This document shows positions 1-19,411 of a stretch of DNA of 64,000 nucleotides, one piece after another (within the stretch, counting starts at the first letter, position 1; every line of letters starts with the position of its first letter). This DNA comes from Epinephelus fuscoguttatus. Lineage: Eukaryota; Chordata; Actinopteri; Perciformes; Serranidae. The position numbers and the translations under genes are program-made. The notes under the pieces were generated by a model. The model did not search any database and was not told where the DNA came from. It worked only from the letters and a program-made list of their open reading frames with translations. The DNA is taken from the NCBI RefSeq assembly GCF_011397635.1, contig NC_064761.1, forward strand, positions 30,049,643-30,113,642. Reading direction: 5' to 3'.

Positions 1-540
1 CACTGGATTTTCTTTAACTATACATTTTGTGTGTATCCTTTAAGCTGTTGGGGGGAATTGTATAACTGCATTGTTATATTTCTTTCTTCAACAGGTACAA
101 TAGACTGTTCATGTATTTTCTTGCACAATAACTCAATTTACACCCAGGAGCAGTAAATTACAGGCTTCAACAATCATCGTCTGTATGTTTGTATTTATGG
201 TTTTGTTGTCTTCGATCCTCACAATCTGCCAGTTGAAAGCAAAACTCAAAAGCTATAATTAAAACCATTTTGACTTTAACTGTGAAAAGCCAAACAAAGA
301 AGACATTTTCTGTTAGTATTTCCAAACTTTATTGCAGTCTCCTCAAAACAGTCTGATATGGAGGGAGTAAGTGCTTTCACAAGATAGAGGTCAACAGCAA
401 CACCTGTGATATTACCACGCAGACAACCTGCAAAAAAAAAATATGTAATACAAAATAATGTGTATAAAACAGAAAAATAATTGGGGGATTGGTTGAAAGA
501 GTATGCTTCAAATGGATTGGTTCTTTTTGTAGTGTTATTG
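1..540. other. Left edge, no confident gene
   Basis: No gene can be assigned. Two splice-like signals are visible. On the plus strand a pyrimidine-rich acceptor ends near 95 and opens a short frame that stops at about 158. On the minus strand a strong T-rich acceptor near 429-440 precedes about 100 bases and then an AATAAA signal (reverse complement at 328-333), as a small terminal exon would look. Neither matches a protein I recognise. The position could be the 3' end of a plus-strand neighbour converging on olfml2b (ATF6 is that neighbour in human), but the visible residues do not resemble ATF6. Confidence 0.3.
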
Positions 541-587
541 TATGGAAGCGCATTGCATTCACTGAATAAATCCAAAAATCGACACAT

Positions 588-1425
588 TATCTTGTAATTA
601 CAAGATAAGATCTCGTAGTTATGACATCAGGATCTCGTAATTAAGAGATAAGATATTGTAGTTATGACATTAGGATCTCATAATTACAAGATGAGATCTC
701 ATAGTTATGACATCAGGATCTTGTAATTAAGAGATAAGATCTCGTAGTTATGACATCAGGATACCGTTATAAGATCTCGTAGTTATGACATCAGGATCTC
801 GTAATTATAAGATCTCGTAGTTATGACATCAGGATCTCGTAATTAAGAGATAAGATCTCGTAGTTATGACATCAGGATACCGTTATAAGATCTCGTAGTT
901 ATGACATCAGGATCTCGCAATTAAGAGATAAGATCTCGTAGTTATGACATCAGGATCTCATAATTAAGAGATAAGATATTGTAGTTATGACATCAGGATC
1001 TCATAATTAAGAAATAAGATATTGTAGTTATGACATCAGGATCTCGTAATTAAGAGATAAGATCTTGTAGTTATGACATCAGGATCTCGTAATTCTAAGA
1101 TAAGATCTCGTAGTTATGACATCAGGATCTCGTAATTAAGAGATAAGATCTCATAGTTATGACATCAGGATCTCATAATTACAAGATAAGATCTCGTAGT
1201 TATGACATCAGGATCTGGTAATTACAAGGTAAGATCTTGTAGTTATGACATCAGGATCTTGTAATTAAGAGATTACGTCTCGTGGTTATGACATCAGGAT
1301 CTGGTAATTACAAAATAAGATCTCGTAGTTATGACATCAGGATCTCGTAATTGCGAGATAGGAACCCACAATTACAACACAAAATCTCGTACTTACAACG
1401 TAAGATCTCGTAATTATGAGATCCT
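588..1425. repeat. 43-bp tandem satellite array
   Basis: A unit of about 43 bases built around GTTATGACATCAGG and GATCTCGTAATTAAGAGATA repeats roughly 18-20 times; the GTTATGAC motif recurs at 618, 661 and 704, for example. Units differ by scattered substitutions and a few shortened copies. Each unit contains a near-palindrome (ATCTCGTAATTACGAGAT type), so either strand can fold. The array sits wholly between the inverted ends of the element at 541-1682. Confidence 0.85.
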
Positions 1426-1432
1426 GGTGTCG

Positions 1433-1592
1433 TACTACAATAAGGCCTTTCGCTGATAGTGTAATAACATTAACGTTAGCTAATTTGTAAAGTGAGTCCA
1501 CCAAGAAACACAAGGACAGTACTTCTGGTCAACGTTTTTCAGATTAAAAGCATTGTCAGCTAACGTTAACGTTAGGCCTTATTGTAGTACAT
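1433..1592. repeat. Nested palindrome inside the element
   Basis: GTACTACAATAAGGCC at about 1433-1448 is repeated in inverse orientation as GGCCTTATTGTAGTAC at about 1575-1590, with TTAACGTTAGC-type inner arms (about 1470-1480 and 1558-1572). This gives a roughly 160-bp stem-loop inside the larger inverted-repeat element and may be an independent small insertion. Confidence 0.65.
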
Positions 1593-2000
1593 CAGGATCT
1601 CGTAATAACAAGATCTTATCTTGTAATTATGAGATAAGGTGTCCGTTTTTTCATTTATTCATGAATGCAATGTGCTTCCGTATTATTGTACCCAAGATAT
1701 GAACCGGTTCTGACACCCATCTACATTCATTTATCTCATAGGGTTTCTTTTTTTTTTTTTCCTTCAGTATTGCAATATATACAGTACAACTTGATGTGTT
1801 GACTGAGGAATCAGGCTCATTATTTCTTTTATAAAAATTAAAAAATTCTTGATAAGAACCAAACAATTTAGTCACAATACATTTAGTATATTTGTACATT
1901 TGGCCCCCATTTGTCTCCACACTGAAGGCCATGTGGACTGATCTACAATCCATTCAAACCATAGATTTAACTTTTTAAAATAACTACTATCAAACCCTTA

Positions 2001-11373
<9,373 letters not shown>

Positions 11374-12349
11374 GTTGTGAGGCTCACAGAGCGCCGAGAA
11401 GAAAAATAATGTTGCAATAATACAAGCAGGCACAGCCTGTCACAAATTAATTTAGCTGCCAAGAAAATGTCATAGCCTGCTTCTGGCTCCAGAATCAGAG
11501 AGGTGTATCCAGAAGAGGCATCAGATAGCGAGGCTAAGCTTTATGGCGCGATGTCATCTTGTTCATTGTCACAGTGAAGGCAGGCTAATTTAGAGTGCAG
11601 AGAAACTGTGCACTGTGTGAGAGAGCATCCGGCATCTGCAGCTGGAGCAGCGCTGACAGGAGGCGGACCTGATCACACTGGCGAGGAGGAGTTGAACTGC
11701 TTCAAATGACTCTCCAAACTTGATGTGCATCAAAATCATCATGAGTAACAATTAAAAAAAACATTAAAAGCTACACCCTAACTTGATTTTTCTTTGAGAT
11801 TCTACTTGCACTTTATGGATCCAAAGCATATTTCCACTTTAAATCCAAAGTAGCCTGTTGCATGTTGATTTGATGCCTCTCAGCAGCCCGGTTTCAGCTG
11901 TGGGTTTGCTGCCCTCTAGCGACAACAGTGTTCACTACAATGACAGCAAATACATTTGAATTTACATGTTTATTTGTACTTTAAGGCACATTCAATGTAT
12001 GCACTTATTTCCATCAAACCCTGCCTGTAGTGTAATACATGTATGTAAAAAGAAACACAGGAAGTTCTGTTAAGGCATGTGGTGCCGTGTGGGTTTGAGA
12101 ATCGCAGAAAAGACATTTGTCATAAAAGTAATAAACCCTGTGCTGTGATACCAAAAGAAAAGCTGTCTTGTTGCTCTGTGATGTAAAACCCACAATGCCC
12201 CGAGTCGCATCACTTTACATCTTGCAGTTATCCACAATTACATTTGATCAGGGTGCTTCAACAATAAAGCACCACAGGCAAAGTTTTTTCATAATGAATA
12301 TCCACAATTTTTTTTTTTTTTTTTTTTTACAAACATCCCATAGCATAAC
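11374..12349. other. olfml2b upstream region, no gene
   Basis: This is the space upstream of the olfml2b start, so it should hold its promoter and 5' UTR (minus strand). No TATA box or other element was confidently picked. A T-run of about 20 lies at 12309-12328. No convincing exon was seen on either strand. Confidence 0.5.
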
Positions 12350-13087
12350 CTTAAATGAATACTTCACCCCCCAAATGACCATTTGTATATCAGCTACTCA
12401 GCCCATGTTATGTTGAATTTGTGAGGAAAACTTAGTAGCTCGGACTTTGTTGAAGCTGAACTAACCCTTTAAAACAGTGGTTCCAACCGGTCCAGCCACG
12501 GGATCCAGATTTCTCCAAAGTCATTAGTTCATGGTCCACACAGTTTAATCTATTCAGCGTCATACTGGCGTCTGGCCATGTCTGCGAGCTACTCTGTCTC
12601 TGTCAAGTAGCTGTCCATCAGTCAATCACTTTACAGCAGGAAACAACATTTCAAAATAAAATCTCTGCGCTTGAAATTCACTGTAAGTCAGAATAAAGTG
12701 TGTTTTATATAAACTTGATACTTGCGGTCCACTCAGAATGGACCCACGACCCACTTTTGGATCTTGGAGCCAAGATTATGTTTTGTTTTTGGAGTCTGGC
12801 TTTGACGAGAGCACGGATAAGTTTGACTTCAGTTTTAAATAGTAAGGTTTTAGCGAAAATGCATGTGTTAAGGAAGCAGTGAGCACATGACTCGATGAAT
12901 GAGACTTGGATTATACTGCACAAGTTGTGTGAGAGTTTGCAAATTGATGTTTTAATATAGTTTTACTGTTGTTTAATGTGGCCCTAGAATTTTCCCCAGT
13001 TTTAGATTCTGTTCCCTAATAAGGCATGCAAGAAAAGCAAAGTTTTCTTCACAAATGGTCTTATGAGGGGTGAAGTGTTCCTTTAAA
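12350..13087. mobile_element. MITE-like element with a nested hAT-like fragment
   Basis: The left end (TTAAATGAATACTTCACCCC, then AATGACCATTTGT) is mirrored by the right end, which in reverse complement reads TTAAAGGAACACTTCACCCC, then AAGACCATTTGTGAAGAAAA. The interior is non-coding and contains a second repeat at about 12475-12766. It lies between olfml2b and tor1aip2. Confidence 0.65.
12475..12766. mobile_element. hAT-like non-autonomous fragment, nested
   Basis: It begins with CAGTGGTTCCAACC, a typical hAT terminal motif. At 12727-12766 it has an inverted copy of the GGGTCCATTCTGAATGGACC-type block also found at 32378-32450. The right terminus is not recognisable. It sits inside the inverted-repeat element at 12350-13087. 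Confidence 0.5.
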
Positions 13088-13265
13088 AGTCTAATTTCTA
13101 CATGATACCTTCATTTGCAGAGAGCTTCATTACAGTGCATGTAAGAAACCTTTGGGTCTTTAAAAACCACTGCTACAAGCCCCAGAATGACTTAAGTCAC
13201 CAAATAAAAAATCTGATAGACAGCCAGTAGTTTAGTGCTTAAGCTAAAAGTTCAACAGTGATTAT

Positions 13266-16200
13266 TTATATCCCCGAGCACCCTTCATGTTCTATCCTTC
13301 CGTCTGCTGCCACAGGCAGGATGAGGTGAGAAATACGACTCCACAGTCCACCGTACTTGTCAATGTCCATCTTGTCAAAAGATACTGGATATTCATCAGA
13401 GAGGAACTTCTTCTGAAGATGGTCGTCCACCATCTCCTCCACAGTACTCAAACGAGTCTCGGCAGGAATCTCCTCCTCCTCCCCCAGCAGTACTGTGAAG
13501 ATCAGACAAGTTTTCTTATAGGCAGCATTCTCATGGTCACAGTAGCGGTAAAAAATAAGGGTGGAGCCCGGAGGCAGCTCCTCGAAGCGGTTAATGACAG
13601 CCACAGGTTTATCTCCTTCGAAAGCTCCCTGCAACTTGCTGTCGATGTCCAGTTTGACCTGGTCGCTGTCCTGGCTGGCTTTGCTGGCCCCATCGATGTG
13701 GAGGACGGAGGCGTTGAGGGCAGAAGAGAAGGCGGAGGCCAGGCTCTGAGCCAGGCAGTGCAGTGTCTTCTCGGCTCTGTGGCCTGCAGTCAGGATCAGA
13801 CTGACTGGCTCTGTGGGATGGGCTGTCTGGAGGTGCCTCAGCAGGTGAATCTTGCTCCTGTTCCAGAGCTCAGCACGCTGGTTAGGAAACTGAGTCTTAA
13901 CTTTTTCCAGCTGCCTGAGGAAGATGTCTATTTGCCGCACGTCGTCCTTCTGAGGTGGAGACTCGGGTTGGAAGAGAGGTGACATCAGGATGGCAACTAA
14001 TACCAGTACACCTGCTAGCAGGTACATACCATTTCCTATGGAGAGAAAGCACATGTGTTGTCTCAACCTGTATTTTATCAGTACTATATAATGCCCAGTT
14101 TACACTGACTCCTGATCACAAGACAGCAAGCTGCGTAGTGTGAACAGTATGGCGATCTGACAACTTTGAACATCTGCAGTGTGAACTTAGCGTAAGTCAT
14201 TTATGACTGTGTATTAAGTAACACAACACTCAGTGTTAGAGATCAGCCTTTTTAAATGACCATCACTGAGCCGCTTTGGTCATTTGTTTAGCTAGTAACT
14301 ATCATGACACAAAAAAGAAACAACAGAAGACAAACCAGACTAAAAGAACAACATTACCTCCAAGAGCTCTTTGAACCACTGGAACTGCAGGTTCGGCATC
14401 AGCGGCCTCCTGAATGGTAGGGCCAATTGTTTCAACACGTGTCTGTGCCTGTGGGAAGGATATTCTCTCCTCTTCTTCCTCAGGAGCTACAACCTCCTCT
14501 GGACAGCTTCCATCTTCTGATCATTGGGAGAGAAAAACAGGTTAACTCAAACTAATCTAAAGAGACACTCCAACCACTGGAAGCCACTTGTGCAGCTGCA
14601 TGTTCGTGCTCCCTCACTGGCTTCCCACTACGGCTGTCAAAATGGGTCAAAAATAATCTTCATATATGTTAGAGTATATTTAAATACCTATTCTTACACA
14701 TTATGTCCATATGTGTGTGGATGGAGTAGGTGGATGGTGTTGTCATGGAAACGTAATGGCCCTCCTGTTTCGCCTCCCCCAGGCCAACAACATTGGCTCT
14801 GTCAGCACTGTTTGCGCTGTTAGCACTGTTAGCTGCTAGCCACTGGCACCTCCATGCTGAGGGAAGCATCTAATCCCGGCTCAGACTCTGAATCATAGAT
14901 TGGTCTGAATGTGATACATACCATCTTCAGTTTAATTTTACTGTATAAAGAACTACATTCAATGCTGAGTGAACTGCGCTGTGTGTACTGTTTATAGCTT
15001 CAAAAAGCATGTTCTTTTTTGTCCACAAAGGGGCACTCTTAGTTTCTTGTTATAGTATGGGGCACTGTTGGTTTTGCGGTTGCATGCATGCTGCTTAGGG
15101 GAAAGGTGACTGTGGTACTCTGAAGTTCAGTAGACCACTAAACTCCAGAGGTTGACAGCAACAGTAGTGTGTTTTTTTTAACACAATAAAATAATAATTT
15201 TCATAATCTAATTTTCTACTTTTTTGTACTATTCGAATACATTTTCGAATTTTGAATAATTGTTGACAGCGCTACTTTTCCACCAGTGGACACTACTTAA
15301 GACTGAAACTCGAAAAAAAATTCCAGTCATTGAAATTTCAGAAAAGTCACACTCACCCTCTTCAGCCTCAGCATTTGTGTTGTCAGTGTCTGGGATTTCT
15401 TTATCAGGTCCATCTACTCGGTCACTTCTGTCACCCAGGGTTGGTGAGCTGGTTGTTTCTGGTTCTTTCTCCTCCCCAGTGCGATGCCCTCCTGAAAACA
15501 ATACAACAGTTTAACTTCCACAGCAGCTCAAGCATCACTGTCTCTACAGTTACATTTTAGATGGGATTTAAAAATTTCCAGTGCAATAAGAGTTGCCTTT
15601 ATAATCTCACAGAATTAAAGGATAGGTTCACGATTTTTAAGTCCATTTTATAACAATACTAACGTATGTCCACATGTACATAGAAACAGTTGTTGGTCAA
15701 GCTAATTCTTCCTCCATTTCATACTAGAAATGGAGAGATTCCTTTTTAAAATTATTCCAGTGTAAGTGATCGGGGAGTGTTTGGAGTAAAAATGACTTCT
15801 CAAGTCTGGCTAAAGCTAAAACGAGGCTTCAGCAGTCTTGAGTTGGCCAAATTAAGAAAGTATTAAGAAAGTTGCGTTTCCTTGCTGAGCTGCAGTGGAG
15901 GGATAGCAACACAGAGAGGGAATTTTGCACTAAAAAAAGGGCACAAGAGCATTATTCTACAACAGACTTGAAAAAATTTGAACCTACGCTTTGACAAAAA
16001 ACTGTGCGCTTGTACAAGGCAAAAAGGAATTTCTGCAACTGAGCAGTATTTGTGGTGTTGATGGCAACATTTCTATATAGAGATGATATTTTACAGTGAA
16101 TGCAATGACATGATGGAAGCCTCATCTCATTGCACAGAACCAACACATCACACACACAACATAAAGTATGCAGTAAATCGACTTTTACACAACACAGTAA

Positions 16201-18534
16201 AGTGGGCCACGACCCAGTGAGAGAGACAAGTTACACAACTTTTACATTACTTATAATTGCAACAAATGACGAATATAGACGTCTGAAGCAAGCTTTACAA
16301 ATGTGAGTCGATATATGTGCCCTGGCTCTTTGACACAGGTGAAAACAATGAATAATAATGTGTGAATCGATTGTTATAACACTCAGATAGGAACACTCAC
16401 TGGAAATCTTCTCAGCTGCCATGTTCGGTTGCTCATTTCTTGGTTTCCCTGTGCTGTAATCACCATGACTTCTTTCATCAGCCTGGAGCGGGGTGCTGTT
16501 CTCCTTCATATTCGGCTTTGTGTCCTCAATTGGAGCTGAAGGTTCTTCTGTAGTAAACAGAAATCAAGTGTCATTGAAGTTAAGTCTGATTGATTGGTTG
16601 GCTACTGTTTGGTTTTCATTTTCCGAACCATCTACTTTCTCATCAACACACCTTTTGCCTTACAAATTCATTTACAATAACATTATGTTGGTTTGGTGTG
16701 AAATTCCTTCTGTATTTTCAATTGAATATGACTCCTTGCTGAGCTGCAGTGGAGAGACATTAACACAAACAGGGAATGCCTGAATCACCTGTTATACCAC
16801 TTAGAAAGGAATAGGAACACTCACCAGAAATCTCAGCTGTCACGGTTGGTTGCTCATTTCTTGGTTTCTCTGTGCTATAATCACCATGACTTTCTTCATC
16901 AGCCTGAAGTGCGGGGCTGTTCTCCTTCACATTCAGCACTGTGTTCACATCTGGAGCTGAAGAGTCTTCTGTAATAAAAACAGAAATTAAGTGTCATCTA
17001 AGCAGGGTTCCCACAGTCATGGAAAATCTGGAAAAGTCATGGAAGTTGTAAAATCTATAAAGGCTTTGGGGAAGTCATTGAATTTTGTTGTGTGTAATGA
17101 GGTTAACTGTTAGAGTAATCTTCTGTGGATTACCTTACCTAGGATTTTGTTTACCATCACATACGTTTCTTTATTCCTTCCCTACGTTTGGTTTCTCCCT
17201 ACGTGTATGCCAGCTAGCTTGAATTACGTTTGAACAGAGTTTGAATTTGATATTTTTAAGTAAAGCCCGGCAGGTGTGGCAAGAAAAATAATGTTGTCAC
17301 AGTGTGATTTAGCATGTTGGGTCATGAATCCCATATCCATACCAATGCCCCACTACTACTTCTAAATTGTACTGCATTTTTGAGACTGTCCATTTGACAT
17401 GGGCAGCTGAGGGTGTTCATTTGTGATTCAGAGGGCCACTACACACTTAAGTTTCATTCTAACTGCTCAGAAAATGACCTGGCTCTTTAACAAAGGTGGA
17501 AGCAATGAAAAGTAATGTCTCAATCAATTGTTATAACACTTAGACAGGAACAGGAACACTCACTAGAAATCTCCTCAGCTGTCATGTTGAGTTGCTCATT
17601 TCTTCGTTTCTCTGTGCTGTAATCACCATGACTTTCTTCATCAGCCTGTGGCAGGATGCTTTTCTCCTTAATGTTCAGCATCGTGTCCTCATCTGAAGGT
17701 GAGGATTCTTCTGTAGTAAAAACAGAAATCAAGTTAAGTCTGACAGACTAGCTAATATTTAATTTTTATCTTCTAAGACACTTAATTTTATAATTCACTC
17801 ATGTGGTATATGCTGAGAACCATTTGCTTTCTCTTCAACATACCTTTGTCCTTACAAGTTCAATTACTCCACGTGGATTATTGTGGATGACGCATTACAA
17901 AATAGATAACAAGACTGATAAACTACTCTGAGAGCACTACTCTGGGTTAAGTGCAGGGACAAGAATAAACAGAACAAACAACAAATGTCTTTTTGGCCAT
18001 GAATGTTTGTGTATGAAAGACTACTTGATAGAAATGAAACACTGACATAATGAAATGCTGGAAACGAAACACTGATATAATACTATATACTTGCTTTTAA
18101 CATCATGCTGCTCCATGTCTTTACCACTGTCGTTGTTTGTCTCACTGCCCATGGGTGCAGATGATGCAGCTGAATCTTGTTGGGTGAGACAGAGACCAAA
18201 TTTAATTAGTACAGGCGATGCAGAAACACATTTGTTAAGACAGTAAATGGATTAATACTGGCCCTGCTTGCATATCTTACCATCTGAGAGCTGCTGCTTT
18301 AGATTCAGAGCAATATCAGTCTCCTCCTGTTTGCTCTCATCAAATGGTGAGACACGATCCATGTTTGTGGGCTGTGTTTCTTCTTCCTTGCCTTCCGATA
18401 AAAAGGTTGACATACATAATTTAAACCACTGCTGTAAATGTTTAGTGAATGTACTAGTCCAATATATATATGGACTTTGTTATTTGTGTTTTAGTACCTG
18501 CTTTGTGGTGGTGATCTGTGTCTTGCTCTGCCAT
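13266..18534 (-). CDS. tor1aip2: Torsin-1A-interacting protein 2 (LULL1-like)
   Basis: Membrane cofactor that activates the ATPase torsin in the endoplasmic reticulum and nuclear-envelope lumen. Nine coding exons agree in phase: 18498-18534, 18281-18391, 18125-18175, 17564-17710, 16825-16968, 16401-16547, 15357-15491, 14358-14516 and 13266-14035; 1701 nt, 566 aa. Residues 1 to about 310 are acidic and probably disordered; one membrane segment follows (about 313-333, YLLAGVLVLVAILMSPLF), then the luminal torsin-activator domain with LHIDGASKASQDSDQVKLDI, RFEELPPGSTLIFYRYCDHE and YGGLWSRISHLILPV. The Arg in LWSRISHL is the activating arginine of the family; the Cys of YCDHE and that near the C terminus (EGC) are the conserved pair. 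The acidic N terminus and the head-to-head partner support LULL1. The start is the first in-frame ATG of its exon (18534); a non-coding exon with donor near 19122 probably precedes it. Confidence 0.9.
15612..15860 (+). repeat. Dispersed repeat fragment in a tor1aip2 intron
   Basis: The block starting AAAGGATAGGTTCACGATTT and running through TCCATTTCATACTAGAAATGG and TGTAAGTGATCGGGGAGTG to CGAGGCTTCAGCAGTC resembles a non-autonomous DNA repeat common in fish. There is no coding content and only the left end looks intact. Identified from memory of the family, not by a second copy in this window. Confidence 0.4.
16401..17710 (-). repeat. Three tandemly duplicated coding exons of tor1aip2
   Basis: Exons 17564-17710 (147 nt), 16825-16968 (144 nt) and 16401-16547 (147 nt) encode homologous 48-49 aa segments. 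All share the core QADEESHGDYSTEKPRNEQ, or QADERSHGDYSTGKPRNEQ in the last. Flanking intron bases just past each donor are also alike, so the duplication unit included intron. All are phase 1-1, so each can be skipped or included without a frameshift. Confidence 0.88.
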
Positions 18535-19411
18535 GTCTTTGGATGGGGACACGTCACTCAGGAGGTGGTTCAAGGCTGCATGGACAGACTCTCGTCACAT
18601 GGTCAAAGTCTCAAGTGATCTTAACCTGCTAATGTATCTTCTCTGTATAACAGTCTCAACTCCCCATGGTTTCAATTAACAGTGGTTTGAAACAAATAAC
18701 ATGCTAGGTCTGAGATTATTGAAGGTGTCAGCACATAACACAATAACGCTAATTAACTTACTATTCAAACTCAAAGTAGGAAACAATGAATTGTCTGTTG
18801 ACTGCCCTGAATAATATTTAGGGGCTAACCCACAGTTATATTTCCTGTGTGAGCAGACACCGTAGTAATCATTTAGCTAGTTAGTAACTAACGTTAGCGC
18901 TGCTAGCAAAACTCACTCAGCAGGAACGACGGTAATGGAAATAAGTAACGTGTTTGTTGACGTTAGCTTACTAGCTAACGAGTTAACTGACAGACAAGTG
19001 ACAGAGATGCTGGTAACAGTTAGCAACATAATGCATGGCTTTAGTCTGTAAGAACTACCTTCCTGTGACTTAAATAAAATACATATAGGTTTAATAGTTA
19101 CTTCTAATGAGCAGGTCTTACCCAACGCACCGTCGTTCACATCGCCGTGGAAGGTTGCCGGTTTAATGCTTCCTTATCGTATTCCTTAGCTTACGTTACG
19201 TGTGTCGCAATGACAGATCACCAGGCGGAACGTTCAGCGGTGTCCGTGTTTCCACCCGGGCGTCTAAAAGTGATAAAACGTTTCCGGCGTCCTGTCACAA
19301 AATGGTTCCCCTACAGCTATAGGGAAGTCAGTAGCTTGTCTGTTTGTAGACACGATGTTTCGTCGTATTGTTTGATTGATGTTTTTGGCATCTGTCGATT
19401 TTTAATCATAA
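18535..19411. promoter_or_regulatory. Shared 5' region of tor1aip2 and tor1aip1
   Basis: The two coding starts diverge and are 877 bases apart. A minus-strand donor (GTAAGACC read on minus, near 19122) suggests a non-coding first exon of tor1aip2 at about 19122-19160, leaving about 250 bases to the tor1aip1 start as a probable bidirectional promoter. No TATA box was picked out; a short spacer without TATA is usual for housekeeping pairs. Transcription starts are inferred, not seen. Confidence 0.5.

Larger units (their letters stand above)
541..1682. mobile_element. MITE-like inverted-repeat element with internal satellite
   Basis: The two ends are inverted copies of each other over about 60 bases: the left end begins TATGGAAGCGCATTGCATTC and the right end, read in reverse complement, begins TACGGAAGCACATTGCATTC. 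Both then run through AATAAAT and a CGACAC or GGACAC block into a TTATCTTGTAATTAC-like edge. TTATTGTA occurs at 535-542 and again at 1683-1690, which fits a 6-8 bp target-site duplication. There is no coding capacity inside; the interior is a 43-bp satellite plus a second nested palindrome. Superfamily not assigned. Confidence 0.8.

Noticed and set aside
13287-13982. A 231-codon plus-strand frame
   Set aside because: It is the shadow of the tor1aip2 luminal-domain exon on the minus strand and has no splice context of its own.
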